64,000 nucleotides of DNA from Sorangiineae bacterium NIC37A_2 (GCA_002085155.1 NASX01000005.1:1-64000), one strand, 5' to 3'; positions 17,750 through 26,959 are shown, numbered from the stretch's first letter. Numbers and translations are program-made. Notes: generated from the sequence alone by a model not told the origin.

Positions 17750-18751
17750 TCAGTCGCAGATCTCTTCCTCCCCCGGAGCATCTCCGATGAAGAAAGCGAG
17801 CTCATCGAGCCAAACGTCCGCGCTGTCCACCGTACTCAGCGCGAAGTCGATCAGGTGGAGCTCGGAAGGAACGACGCTGCTCGTGCTCTGTCCCGCGCGC
17901 AAGAATTCGTCGAAGCGGAACGAATAGCGACGCCAACAACCGCCGACCTCGATGTTTACGCGGTGCGAGTTCCAACAGTCGCTGTCACAAGTTCCACCTT
18001 GCTCCGGCGGCATGTCTTCGAGACTCACCAGGCGCACGCTCAGCTCCTGATTCGGCCCCCCCTCGACCTGACCTTTGGCGTAGAAGGTCAATCCATCGAA
18101 CGCGGAGCCGTCGTAGAGACAGCCTTCGCTCAAGTAAGCACCAAAAACCGAGCCCCAGGCCGTGAATCCTTCCGACTGGACCCGGAGCGCGCCGCCGCGG
18201 ACTCCACCCGAAACCGGCACCAAGCCTTCGCTGTGTGTGAGAGTGCCGTTCGAACCATCGCCGTAGGCGTACCAGCCGCCGTTCAAACCATTGCTTTCGA
18301 AGAGGGCGTCGTCGTCGTCGAAGTCATCGATCAGGACCACCTCGTCGCCGCCTCCGAAGCTGAGCGCTCCGCCCATGTTGCAGGTGGTCAGGGTGTCGGG
18401 AAGGTCCGGCGCGCCACCTTGACCACCGACGCCGTTTCCGCTGGCCCCACTGCCGCCGGCCCCACTGCCACCATCGGCACCCCCGGAGGCCCCATTGCCG
18501 GAGGCTCCACTGCCAGAAGCACCACTGCCAGAAGCACCACTGCCGGTCCCTGCGCCAGCGCCCTGGCCGCCGGAGGATCGACCACCACCGGAGCGACCGC
18601 CGCTCCCTTCTCCATCCTCGCCGTCGTCGGGGGCTCCCGCCGCAGCGCCCGTTCCGTCAGGTTCGCTCGAGGAACCACACCCTACAAGCTGCCCGCCAGC
18701 CACCAATACCCCGACACAAAAAAGTTGTCGGGTAGCTCGAATCACCCTCAT
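17750..18751 (-). CDS. Gly-rich surface lipoprotein with a beta-sandwich C-terminal domain
   Basis: 333 residues. The signal peptide ends in a lipobox (LVGC, Cys25), so the protein is predicted to be lipid-anchored. A linker of about 85 residues rich in Gly, Ser and Ala follows (GASGSGASGSGASG-type repeats). The C-terminal domain (about 135-330) starts VVLIDDFDDDDALFESNGLNGG and ends with SADVWLDELAFFIG. This is the pattern of CBM11/CIA30-like galactose-binding beta-sandwich domains, where the N-terminal D-x-F-D and C-terminal W/D-x-L-x-F are typical. Carbohydrate binding is therefore plausible but not shown. Four Cys in the domain could form disulfides. It converges with the cyclophilin gene. 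Confidence 0.7.
   Translation of the reverse strand: MRVIRATRQLFCVGVLVAGGQLVGCGSSSEPDGTGAAAGAPDDGEDGEGSGGRSGGGRSSGGQGAGAGTGSGASGSGASGSGASGNGASGGADGGSGAGGSGASGNGVGGQGGAPDLPDTLTTCNMGGALSFGGGDEVVLIDDFDDDDALFESNGLNGGWYAYGDGSNGTLTHSEGLVPVSGGVRGGALRVQSEGFTAWGSVFGAYLSEGCLYDGSAFDGLTFYAKGQVEGGPNQELSVRLVSLEDMPPEQGGTCDSDCWNSHRVNIEVGGCWRRYSFRFDEFLRAGQSTSSVVPSELHLIDFALSTVDSADVWLDELAFFIGDAPGEEEICD
18441..18550. repeat. 15-nt tandem repeats encoding a Gly/Ala/Ser linker
   Basis: The unit CCACTGCCAGAAGCA and close variants occur about six times in a row within the Gly-rich lipoprotein gene, encoding Gly-Ala-Ser-Gly-Ser units on the minus strand. Two adjacent copies are identical. Such repeats can change in number by slippage in steps that keep the reading frame. 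Confidence 0.7.
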
Positions 18752-18922
18752 TCAGCTTACCTCCGAAAGAGCAAGGATAACCCGCCCCGCCGACTGGTCG
18801 AGCGGTCAGTCCAACTCCCCCCCCTGGTTCACTTTTTTGGAAACGGGGGTCAGTCCCGAGCGCCCGAAAAGAGAAAGTCTTTCCCTGCGCTGGGGGGCTG
18901 AAGAGCGTTCTGGAAAGAATGC

Positions 18923-19978
18923 CTACCGGGGCGTCGTGAGCACGCGGGCGCCGTTCGACAAGATCTCGAGAGCCTGGATCGAACGGCCACCGTAATAGGC
19001 CGAGAGTCCAACGTCGATTCGATAGACCCGCTCGTCACACGCGGCGCTCACGCCGCCCTGCTGCACCGTGTGTCCCACGACCATCCTCCGAGCCTTGGCT
19101 CGCTCGAGAGCTCTCGTAAGCACAGAGCAAGCTTCGTCATCGAGCCGAGGATTGCCGTAGACCCGTGTCCACAGAGGGCCCTCCTCGTCCGTGATGAGTC
19201 GGGGAGGATGGCGCAACTCACCCCGGAGCCAGGCGGCCGTCTCCCGGTTCAGGCGATCGATCCCGTAGTCCACGTGAGGCGCGCGCACCCCCGCATGGGC
19301 AAACAGAACGTCGTTCACCTGAACGATGACCGGTCGCTCCGCGAGCTTCTTGGCCCAGGCTCCTCCGGGCAAAAATGCGCCAGCGCGCCCGCGCAGCTGA
19401 CTCGGGAAAACCTGCGCGAGCGGACTCTCCTCGGAGCCGTCAAACGCGCTCAGCGCACCCGCCGTGACATAACGGAAGTCCCCGAGCGCATTCATCGTCT
19501 CGTGGTTGCCGTTCAGGACGATGAGCCGGCCCCCCGCAGCGCTCGCTTCTCCGGCGAGCCGCTCAAGAAACTCCAAGATCAAACGCTCACCGTCGCCTCT
19601 GTCGAGCTGATCTCCGGTCTGCACGATCGTGAGCGTCCCCCCGACCCAACGATCCGCCGCGTCCGTCGCTCCCACTAGCCGAAAAACAGCCCGCGTCGCT
19701 TCAAAATCCCCATGCAGATCGCCGATCGCCACGAGGCGCCCGGAGGTCTGGTAGCGATAAGCCTGCTCGCCCGCGTCCGCCGCGCCCTCCTTGTGCTGGG
19801 CTTCGCCTGCGCCCGCTGGCGCTGCTTTCCTCTCCTCCGTCGCGGCAGGGGACGGCTTCTTCTCTTCTGCCTGCGCTTCTTGGGCGCGCTCTTCCGTCAG
19901 CCGGCTCTCGCTCACCCGGCTGCAGCCGGATAGTGACAGGAGCGCGCCGCAGACAAAAGAGAACGTGAGTCGCTTCAT
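18923..19978 (-). CDS. Calcineurin-like metallophosphoesterase lipoprotein
   Basis: About 351 residues. The N-terminus is a lipoprotein signal (LLSLSGC) followed by a Glu/Ala-rich spacer. The catalytic domain has the metallophosphoesterase motifs in order: VAIGDLHGDFEA (D-x-H), TGDQLDRGDGE (GDxxDRG), VLNGNHETMN (GNHE), then FAHAGVRAPH and MVVGHTVQQGG (GH). This matches bacterial PPP-type, Shewanella-like protein phosphatases, predicted to be exported. An in-frame ATG at 20008 overlaps the stop of the upstream RNase J gene as ATGA, which suggests translational coupling. The ATG at 19978 has GGGAG before it and gives a better signal peptide, so I prefer it. Confidence 0.85.
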   Translation of the reverse strand: MKRLTFSFVCGALLSLSGCSRVSESRLTEERAQEAQAEEKKPSPAATEERKAAPAGAGEAQHKEGAADAGEQAYRYQTSGRLVAIGDLHGDFEATRAVFRLVGATDAADRWVGGTLTIVQTGDQLDRGDGERLILEFLERLAGEASAAGGRLIVLNGNHETMNALGDFRYVTAGALSAFDGSEESPLAQVFPSQLRGRAGAFLPGGAWAKKLAERPVIVQVNDVLFAHAGVRAPHVDYGIDRLNRETAAWLRGELRHPPRLITDEEGPLWTRVYGNPRLDDEACSVLTRALERAKARRMVVGHTVQQGGVSAACDERVYRIDVGLSAYYGGRSIQALEILSNGARVLTTPR

Positions 19979-20004
19979 CGCTCCCGAACCCACCGTGAGC
20001 TGTT

Positions 20005-21657
20005 TCATCGCACCCGATCCAGATGTACCTCGACCACAGGCCGCGTCCCTGTCCAGTCCTGGATCATGCGTCGCACAGCTCGGCGAATGCTCTCTTCGAG
20101 AGGGAGAGCGGAGCGCGAGTTGTGCTCGGACACCACTCGCTCGACTTCTCGCCGCACCGCGCGCTTCGCGCTCGCATCCCCATCCACCGTTGGAATGCCA
20201 AATGCGCTGAAGGTCGGACCGAATTCGATCCGGTTCCGCTTCTCACCCACCGCGAGCGCCACGACCGCCACCCCGCTCCGTCCGAGATCCTGGCGTCGTC
20301 GCCTCGTTTCCGCGTCGAGCTCCTCGCCGCCGATCGCGATTCGAGTGATGCCGTGGCGCACCGGCCGCTCAACGGAGAGCGGTCCCGCCTTCGGGATGCG
20401 CACCGGCGTTCCGTTTTCGACCACCACCGTATCGGGGACCCCGAGCTCGAGCGCGAGGTCCCGGTGCTTTCGCATGTGGTGCAGGGTGCCATGGACCGGA
20501 ATGAAGGCGTCCGGCCGGAGCCACTCGATCATTTGCGCTTGTTCACTGCGGCCCGCGTGTCCGCTCGTGTGCACGTCGGGATCCGTGAGCCGTGAGCGCA
20601 CGTCGACGCCGAGACGCAAGAGGTCGTTTTGCATCGTGAACACTTCGCGCTCGTTGCCTGGGATGACCCGCGAAGAGAGGATGACCATGTCGCCCTCTTC
20701 GAGACGAAGGCTCTGGTGGGTGTCGAGGGAAAGCCGACGCAACGAAGAAGCCGCCTCGCCCTGACTGCCGCCGGCCAAGACGATCAGCTTGTCTCGAGGC
20801 AAGCCAGTGATCTGTTCGGGCCCCACGAGCAGGCTCTCGGAATTCTGGAGCTGCCCGACGGCGCGCGCCGCAGCATAGTGTTTCGTGAGACTGCGACCGA
20901 GCAGGCTCACCTTGCGCCCGGTCTTCTTCGCGATACGAAAAATTCCGTCGAGTCGATGCACGTTGCTTGAAAAAAGCCCAACCACGACGCGATTTTTGGC
21001 CGGCATGATCAACCGCTCGAGGGCCTCGATGACGCCTTGTTCCGAGCCTTTTCGGACTGGGGTATCGATGTTCGTGCTGTCGCTCAAAAGAACCCGAATG
21101 CCGCGCTGCCCGAGGGCCTCGAGACGAAGCGCGTCCGTCAGATGACCCGCAGGTTGGCAGGAGTCGAGATCGAAGTCGCCGGTGTGAAAGATGGTCCCGA
21201 CGGGAGTATCGATGGCGAGCGCGGTTGCATCGATGATCGAGTGAGCAACCGCGACGCTCTCCACGGAGAAGGGACCGAGCTCGGTCCGAGAGCCAACGGG
21301 GGTCTCCACGATGCAGTCGCTGTCGAGCTCGTGATCGGCGAAGCGCTCCCGGATGAGGGCGCTCGCGTGGGGCGGCGCGAAGACCCGGGGGACCTTCTTC
21401 AGGTTCCGGATGAGGTAGGGGAGCGCGCCGATGTGGTCTTCATGACCATGAGTGATGAAGATCGCTTCGATGCGGTCTTCGCGCTCATAAAGCCAAGAAA
21501 AATCAGGGTGCAGAACATCGACCCCTAGATCGTCGTCGGGGAAACCCATTCCACAATCGACGACCAGAATGCGCTCGCCGCACTCCAGAGCGAAGCAATT
21601 CATCCCGATTTCGCCGAGACCGCCCAGCGGGACGAAGCGAACGATTGGATCTGACAC
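20005..21657 (-). CDS. rnj: Ribonuclease J (beta-CASP metallo-beta-lactamase)
   Basis: About 550 residues. RNase J is an endo- and 5'-3' exoribonuclease for mRNA turnover and RNA maturation. The metal-binding motif is FITHGHEDHIGALP; other motifs are VAVAHSIIDATAL, GDFDLD, LLSDSTN, and the beta-CASP signatures VVGLFSSNVHR, LAGGSQGE and TSGHAGRSEQ, then FIPVHGT. The C-terminal domain is full length. A GTG at 21657 (VSDPIVRFVPLGG) gives the usual N-terminus, although the frame is open to a TTG at 21774 that would overlap the divergent rhodanese gene. The metallophosphatase gene overlaps its stop. Divergent from the rhodanese gene. Confidence 0.93.
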   Translation of the reverse strand: MSDPIVRFVPLGGLGEIGMNCFALECGERILVVDCGMGFPDDDLGVDVLHPDFSWLYEREDRIEAIFITHGHEDHIGALPYLIRNLKKVPRVFAPPHASALIRERFADHELDSDCIVETPVGSRTELGPFSVESVAVAHSIIDATALAIDTPVGTIFHTGDFDLDSCQPAGHLTDALRLEALGQRGIRVLLSDSTNIDTPVRKGSEQGVIEALERLIMPAKNRVVVGLFSSNVHRLDGIFRIAKKTGRKVSLLGRSLTKHYAAARAVGQLQNSESLLVGPEQITGLPRDKLIVLAGGSQGEAASSLRRLSLDTHQSLRLEEGDMVILSSRVIPGNEREVFTMQNDLLRLGVDVRSRLTDPDVHTSGHAGRSEQAQMIEWLRPDAFIPVHGTLHHMRKHRDLALELGVPDTVVVENGTPVRIPKAGPLSVERPVRHGITRIAIGGEELDAETRRRRQDLGRSGVAVVALAVGEKRNRIEFGPTFSAFGIPTVDGDASAKRAVRREVERVVSEHNSRSALPLEESIRRAVRRMIQDWTGTRPVVEVHLDRVR

Positions 21658-21713
21658 GGTGGACCGAAAAGAAAAGAGAAACGGGCTTTCGTCCCGGGTA
21701 ATTCTTTCGTACT

Positions 21714-22166
21714 TTGGCCCCGTTGAGAGACATCGACAATGAAGAATTGCTACGGCTCTTAGCCGCGGGCTCAATCTATCTCGACGTGCGAACCGTCGAG
21801 GAGTTCTCGGCGGGGCACGTTCCAGGCGCTTTTAACGTACCTCTCCTGGTGCGCGACGAGCAGGGTGCGCTCGTCCCGAATCCTGATTTTTTGACTATCG
21901 CGACAGCGCTCCTCGAAGGAAAGAGCGAGCCCATCATCGCCTGCCAAGCGGGCGGGCGCTCCAGGAAGGCCTGCGCGCTCCTCGGACAGACCGGTCGCTC
22001 CGACCTGCTCAACTACGCCGGCGGCTTCGGCGGTGGGCGCGATCCCTTCGGCGCCAAGATTCCCGGCTACGTCGCCACCTCCGCGCCCGTTTCGACCCAG
22101 CCTGAACCAGGCCACACCTACGCAGAGCTCAAGGAGCGGCTGCTCGGCTCGTCTGGTACCCCTTAG
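21714..22166 (+). CDS. Rhodanese-domain protein
   Basis: Up to 150 residues: a single rhodanese domain (LDVRTVEEFSAGHVPGAFNVPL) with the active-site loop CQAGGRSRKA. Rhodaneses carry a persulfide on the loop Cys and transfer sulfur. The domain is cytoplasmic and complete. The start is uncertain, because the 5' end offers only TTG codons (21714 or 21723) and no ribosome binding site. It diverges from RNase J across about 60 bp and its 3' end overlaps the converging membrane-anchored gene by 38 bp. Confidence 0.82.
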   Translation: MAPLRDIDNEELLRLLAAGSIYLDVRTVEEFSAGHVPGAFNVPLLVRDEQGALVPNPDFLTIATALLEGKSEPIIACQAGGRSRKACALLGQTGRSDLLNYAGGFGGGRDPFGAKIPGYVATSAPVSTQPEPGHTYAELKERLLGSSGTP

Positions 22167-22728
22167 CCACGTTCTCGACGGTCGCAAAATCCCGCGCAGC
22201 GCGGTCCGCTTCCTCAACCAAAAACGGCGTGAAGGCGGTCAGGCCAAAGATACCGTTCGGCCTTCTCCGAAACGCATAACGAGTCCCGACTACGGTCACG
22301 ACGCTCGCTCGTTCGCCCGACGCCTCGACAGCTTTCACAGCGGAGAGATCGTGGCGCAGCTGCGAAAGCCAACCTTCGCTTCGCGCAAAATGGGCGAACA
22401 CAGCTGGCCCATCCTTGAGCCCGGCGATCTCGAGGAACGGAGCGAGGGCCGCCTCCCTGCGCTCGTCCGGATAGGCAGCGCGAATCAAATCCACAGTCCG
22501 CCGCCTGTAGTCGAGGATCGTATAGCAGGCGTGTTGAGCCGCTTCCTCCGTGTAGGCGAAGAACTCCTCGGGCTCTCCTTGGTTCACGGCCTTGACCACC
22601 CGGAGGTAGGCGCCCTCGGGAGTTTGATCGCTCGGAAAACTCAGGATCGCGTAGGCGAGCCAGCCCAAGAGCGAAAGAGCAGGCACGGCGAGCGCGAGAA
22701 GGAGCCGATTCGGCCTGCTTTTTGCCAC
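22129..22728 (-). CDS. Hypothetical membrane-anchored protein
   Basis: 199 residues, not recognised. An N-terminal membrane helix (about 8-29, LLLALAVPALSLLGWLAYAI) is followed by a mainly helical soluble domain (about 40-150) containing HACYTILDYRRRTVDLIRAAYP, then a beta-containing C-terminal part. Predicted periplasmic or inner-membrane attached. GTG start. It converges on the rhodanese gene with a 38-bp overlap and diverges from the glycosyltransferase gene with a 49-bp gap. Confidence 0.6.
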   Translation of the reverse strand: MAKSRPNRLLLALAVPALSLLGWLAYAILSFPSDQTPEGAYLRVVKAVNQGEPEEFFAYTEEAAQHACYTILDYRRRTVDLIRAAYPDERREAALAPFLEIAGLKDGPAVFAHFARSEGWLSQLRHDLSAVKAVEASGERASVVTVVGTRYAFRRRPNGIFGLTAFTPFLVEEADRAARDFATVENVAKGYQTSRAAAP

Positions 22729-22777
22729 CGGGAAAAGCTAGTACAAGGCCGCGCGCGCTGACAAGGCGCGAGATCCC

Positions 22778-23512
22778 ATGAGCCGCGTCGCTGTCATCAT
22801 CCCGTGCTATTGCGTCGAAGATCGCATTCAGCAAACGCTCACTGGGGTTCCTTCCTCGGTCGAGCTCATCGTGGTGGTCGACGACAAGAGCACGGACCGC
22901 ACGCTCGAGGTGGCGCGCAAAGCGGCAGACCACCGCACGATCATCGTCGAGCACGACGAAAACCGCGGGGTCGGCGCCGCCATCTTGTCAGGCTACGAAT
23001 GCGCGCTCAGCCGGGGTGCGGACGTGCTCGTCGTGATGGCCGGAGACAATCAAATGTGCCCAAGCGATCTGCCTCAACTCCTTGAGCCCATCGAGAGGGG
23101 CCAAGCCGACTACGTCAAGGGCAATCGTTTGCTGCACCCCGAGTGGCAAAAGATGCCCGTCCTGCGCCGACTCGGCACGCGCTTCCTCGCCTGGCTCACC
23201 AGCCGCCTGTCGGGCCTCAGGATCGGCGACAGTCAGTGTGGTTACACGGCGCTCTCTCGCAAGGCTGCCGAACAGATTCCTCTCTCGGAGCTCTGGCCCC
23301 GCTACGGATATCCCGGTCACCTTCTGCTCACCCTCGCTCAGGCGGGGCTGCGTGTCTCAGAGGTTCCGGTGCGCCCGATTTACCAGGGCGAACGCAGCGG
23401 GCTCCGCCCCTGGCATGTCCTTTACATTGCGGGCGTCGTCTGCGCTCGAGCTCTCACGCTCAAGCTCCGTCGACTCGGCCTTCAAAGTGCTGCAGCCGAG
23501 GGCCAGCGCTGA
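22778..23512 (+). CDS. Family 2 glycosyltransferase (dolichol-phosphate-mannose synthase-like)
   Basis: 244 residues with a GT-A fold: VAVIIPCYCVEDRI at the start, VVDDKSTDRT (Asp35, Asp36) for nucleotide-sugar binding, ENRGVGAAILSGY and MAGDNQM (about 88-93) in place of the DxD metal site. GDSQCGYTALSRKA and RYGYPGHLL follow. The family transfers a sugar from a nucleotide donor to a polyprenyl-phosphate carrier. The nearby manC and uppP in the same window make GDP-mannose and a lipid carrier plausible partners, which is inference. Its last 156 bases overlap the 3' end of the convergent 1062-residue lipoprotein gene. Confidence 0.88.
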   Translation: MSRVAVIIPCYCVEDRIQQTLTGVPSSVELIVVVDDKSTDRTLEVARKAADHRTIIVEHDENRGVGAAILSGYECALSRGADVLVVMAGDNQMCPSDLPQLLEPIERGQADYVKGNRLLHPEWQKMPVLRRLGTRFLAWLTSRLSGLRIGDSQCGYTALSRKAAEQIPLSELWPRYGYPGHLLLTLAQAGLRVSEVPVRPIYQGERSGLRPWHVLYIAGVVCARALTLKLRRLGLQSAAAEGQR

Positions 23513-26500
23513 CAGACTAGAACCGCGCTCGCTCTTCTTCTCTTCAAAGAGCCAGCTCACCCCCTCTCCGGTGACGTCGATCAGAGCGCCGAGCTCCGTT
23601 TCGTCCGACTCGTCGCGCCCGCCCGGGACCCGAGCAAAGGCTTCCAGGGCGGCAATACAAGGATCTTCCGGTGTACCATGGACGACAGCCCGCCCGACGA
23701 CGAGGCGGCGCTGGCCCTCTCTGGTCTTCACGATCACCTCACGTTCTCCTCGGGGAAACGCCGGAGAGACGACGCGTACGGTGTCTTTGCGCTCACTGGC
23801 ACCGCAAGGGCGCAGGGGGTCTGTCGCGTCCGAGAGGAGCGCCGCGCGCACTCGGCGCGGCGGCCGAGGCGAGAGGAGCTCTTCGATGGGCAGAGATTCG
23901 GCCCGCCAGAAGCGACCCTCCGTGTCCGCAATGATGGTCGTGAAAAGCGGAACAGTTCCAAGGTACCCGAGGTTCACGGAGAAGACGAGATCGGAGCGTT
24001 CGGGGACCCCGGCCAGACGCATGGTTCGAGAACGACCTTCGCTCCCGGTCGCCGCGACAATGAAGCCATCGCGGGACAGGCGAAGGAAGATGTCCTGATC
24101 TTTGCCACGGATGATTTCACGCTCGCTCACCCGCGGATCGGCGGGCTCCGGCGGCACGGCGTCGATGATCCGGTGCGATTTCCCGCACTCATCGAAGGCG
24201 AAGAGCCCGCTCTGCCCTGGCCCTCGTCCGCTCAGTTCAAGGTAAAGCGTCTCCCCGCTGATACTGAGCAAGGCGGGCCTGGCCCGCGCTCGACCGTCCC
24301 CGATGATCTCGTAATCCCGCGCCGACCCTGGAACATCGAAGGGCAGGCGCCCGAAGCAGGTCTGTCCCAGCATGCGATTGTCCCAGGCGACCTCGAGTGA
24401 GCTCAGTACCCTTTGGCCACGCGGCTCACTCCTCCAAAGATAACGGAGCGCCGCGGCTCCTTCGACCTGCTCGCTGACCGTCATCGCGAGACCGCGCGTG
24501 CCCGAGACGGCTCGGAGCAGGCTCACCCGCTCAATATCCCTCGCGCCGAAGCGCGCTTGATAGATCCAGGCGCTCCCGTCGGACGAACGCGACGCGACCT
24601 GCGACCAAAAGACATCTCCACGCGCGGCATCGTGAGCGGTGGGCCGCGAGTTCGCGCCATCGAGCGGGATCCGAGGAGCCCCCGCCGCGTCGCAGGAAAT
24701 CCGTGCTCCTAGGTGCGGCTGGCCCGCGCGCTCCTCTGACTCCTGATTCGCGGTGGCGGCGAAGCTGCGGGCGGCGGTTCCATACCCCCTCCGAAAGAGC
24801 TCATCGCCGAAGACGCAGCCCGCCTGTGCGCAAGAGACCCCATGATGGAGCCCGAGCTTTCCTCGCAGCGCCGGCACCTCGGAGCGTCTCCAAGACAGCC
24901 CACCATCGAGAGACTCGATCACACGCCCGGTCGACTCTTGAATGCCGAGGATTCGATCTCCATATCCTCCGAGCCGCAGATTTGCCTCCGGCACCGTCCC
25001 CACGCCGACCAAATGGAGCTGGGCGTTCAAGGCTGCGGTCAGGATTTTCTCACCATCGCCGATCGCGACGCCGGTGACGGGACCATCCGAAGGGAAGAGA
25101 GCGACCGACTGAAGAGGGCCAAGCGATCCTGGGAGCAGGTTCGAGAGATCGAGAGAGCTCAAAGAAAAGCGCGGCGGGTCCTCGGCGCGCTCTTTTATCG
25201 TCCCTCGAGCGGAGGCTTTGCTCGTTTCGGCGACCGCCTCTGTGACCCGGTAGAGGAGGAGATGTTGATCCCGCGGCCTCTGGGTCAAGACGAGCAGAGC
25301 GCCGTCGCCCGCAAAGGCCAGCTCAAGGGCGCTCGTCGCCTCAGGGATAGGGATCGCCACGCTCCGGGTGCCCCGAGCGGAGCCCCAAAACACACCGAGA
25401 GGGCTGCACCCAGGCTCATTCTCCCCAGGAGGACAGAAACCGAGCCAAGCGAGTCGCTCTCCTTTGACCGCCATCCTGAGGCGCTCGCTGTCCCCTCGCA
25501 GGCCCTCCCAGAGCTTCTCAAAGGGTTCGCCCACCGGAGCATATAGAAAATCATACCGCTCGCGTCCCGCGCGGCTCTCACAAATCGCGAAGATTCCGCC
25601 GTCACCGAGCGCGACCCGCTTCGGTTCACATGCGAGCGTGGCGTCCGTCTCGACTAAAGGCTCCGCGAGAGATCCGCGCCACAGACGAAAGCCCCCGTCC
25701 TTTTGTTTGACAAAGGAGACAGCGTCGCCCGAAGGACTCGATGCGGCATGCCCGGCCCGAACGGAGCTTGCGCGCAGGTAAATAGAGTTCACGAGCTCGG
25801 CCCGCGGGGAAAACGCGCTCTCTTTCTCGAGAGGGACAAAACCGCTCGGTCCTTCGAGCCCGAGGCGCAGGTCAGGGCCTCGCTCGAAAGACGCGCCGCC
25901 GAAGGTGGCTGGGAGGACCTTGAGTTCTCCGTTCGCCTCCCGGAGGAGGTAGGATTCGGGGAGGGACGCCAAATAGACGCCCTCGGCCCCTGCTTCGAGC
26001 GCAGTAAAGAAAGGAGCCGCCTCGCTCTTCTTCCAGCTCGCTCCCAGATCTTTCGATACCCAGAGGGCTCCGTCCGCGCTGAGCCCTAAGAACTCACCGG
26101 TGCGAGGAGAGATCGCAGAGTCCGTGAAGAGCTCGGGCGGCTCAAAGGCAGTCGTCCACGGCGAGAGGGGCGCGCTCGTCACGTAGGTACGTCCAAGGCG
26201 ACTGATGCCGTGGAGCCTTCCGGCCCGCTCGATGACACCAGTCAATACTTCGGGCGCAACGTCACCGCGCTCCGAGCTCTTGTCGTACGTGCGCCCTCCC
26301 AGGGCGTCGACCCAAAGCCGACCGCCCCCCGACAGGTCGAGGACAAACTTGAAGGAAGCGGAGCCCTCTGGACGATACTCCCAGCGCGCCACGGGCTCCT
26401 CGGAAGGAGCCCGTGAGGACGCAGGATCACTCTGACTCGGCGGTGCGCGAAAGCCACATCCGAGGGCCGTGAGAGCGAGACAGAAAACGAAGAGCCCGTC

Positions 26501-26545
26501 CCCCGAGCGAGGCCAAGCACGCCGCCCGAGGACCGGGCCAGTCAT
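23357..26545 (-). CDS. Large lipoprotein with BNR/Asp-box repeats
   Basis: 1062 residues. A signal peptide ends in ALTALGC (lipobox Cys30), so it is predicted to be an exported lipoprotein. The body looks like repeated beta-propeller blades. At least two Asp-box (BNR) motifs are visible, VSKDLGASWKK (about 163-173) and ESLDGGLSWRR (mid-protein). Other stretches such as LGLSADGALWV and GDGGIFAICE have the same look. Asp-box propellers occur in sialidases, sortilin-type receptors and photosystem assembly factors; no catalytic signature lets me choose. The ATG directly follows the trxA stop (TAAATG), so it is translationally linked to trxA. Its last 52 codons overlap the converging glycosyltransferase gene. 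Confidence 0.75.
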   Translation of the reverse strand: MTGPVLGRRAWPRSGDGLFVFCLALTALGCGFRAPPSQSDPASSRAPSEEPVARWEYRPEGSASFKFVLDLSGGGRLWVDALGGRTYDKSSERGDVAPEVLTGVIERAGRLHGISRLGRTYVTSAPLSPWTTAFEPPELFTDSAISPRTGEFLGLSADGALWVSKDLGASWKKSEAAPFFTALEAGAEGVYLASLPESYLLREANGELKVLPATFGGASFERGPDLRLGLEGPSGFVPLEKESAFSPRAELVNSIYLRASSVRAGHAASSPSGDAVSFVKQKDGGFRLWRGSLAEPLVETDATLACEPKRVALGDGGIFAICESRAGRERYDFLYAPVGEPFEKLWEGLRGDSERLRMAVKGERLAWLGFCPPGENEPGCSPLGVFWGSARGTRSVAIPIPEATSALELAFAGDGALLVLTQRPRDQHLLLYRVTEAVAETSKASARGTIKERAEDPPRFSLSSLDLSNLLPGSLGPLQSVALFPSDGPVTGVAIGDGEKILTAALNAQLHLVGVGTVPEANLRLGGYGDRILGIQESTGRVIESLDGGLSWRRSEVPALRGKLGLHHGVSCAQAGCVFGDELFRRGYGTAARSFAATANQESEERAGQPHLGARISCDAAGAPRIPLDGANSRPTAHDAARGDVFWSQVASRSSDGSAWIYQARFGARDIERVSLLRAVSGTRGLAMTVSEQVEGAAALRYLWRSEPRGQRVLSSLEVAWDNRMLGQTCFGRLPFDVPGSARDYEIIGDGRARARPALLSISGETLYLELSGRGPGQSGLFAFDECGKSHRIIDAVPPEPADPRVSEREIIRGKDQDIFLRLSRDGFIVAATGSEGRSRTMRLAGVPERSDLVFSVNLGYLGTVPLFTTIIADTEGRFWRAESLPIEELLSPRPPRRVRAALLSDATDPLRPCGASERKDTVRVVSPAFPRGEREVIVKTREGQRRLVVGRAVVHGTPEDPCIAALEAFARVPGGRDESDETELGALIDVTGEGVSWLFEEKKSERGSSLSALALGCSTLKAESTELERESSSADDARNVKDMPGAEPAAFALVNRAHRNL

Positions 26546-26869
26546 TTAGCCGCGAACGAGCTCGAGGAGCTTGCTCTTGGTCGTGAGACCAATGTGCTGA
26601 TCGGCCTTCTCACCGTTCTTGAAGACCATCACGGTCGGGACCCCGCGGATACCGTACTTACCAGCGGTGAGCGGAGAGGCGTCGATGTCGAGCTTGCCAA
26701 CCTTCGCCTCCTCACCGAGCGTTTCGGCGACCTGATCGATGATCGGAGCGAGTTGTCGACAGGGTCCGCACCACGAGGCGGTGAAGTCGACGAGCACGGG
26801 CTTGTCTGACGCGAGCACCTCATCTGCGAAGTTGATGTCGTTGAACTCGAGAACCTTATCGGAGGCCAT
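26546..26869 (-). CDS. trxA: Thioredoxin
   Basis: 107 residues, standard size. Thioredoxin is the general cytoplasmic disulfide reductant. The active site is DFTASWCGPCRQ (Cys34, Cys37), and the cis-Pro loop is GIRGVPTVMVFKNGE. The ATG at 26869 matches the family start; the frame stays open for a long way upstream but without resemblance. The large Asp-box lipoprotein gene begins immediately after its stop. It diverges from trmH with about 90 bp between. Confidence 0.96.
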   Translation of the reverse strand: MASDKVLEFNDINFADEVLASDKPVLVDFTASWCGPCRQLAPIIDQVAETLGEEAKVGKLDIDASPLTAGKYGIRGVPTVMVFKNGEKADQHIGLTTKSKLLELVRG

Positions 26870-26959
26870 GGTCCGAGAAAGATAATGCTGGAAACGGCAT
26901 CCGCAAGGGATGGCTCTCTCTCTTGACCTGATCTGCAAAGATGGGACAAGCCCCGGGCC

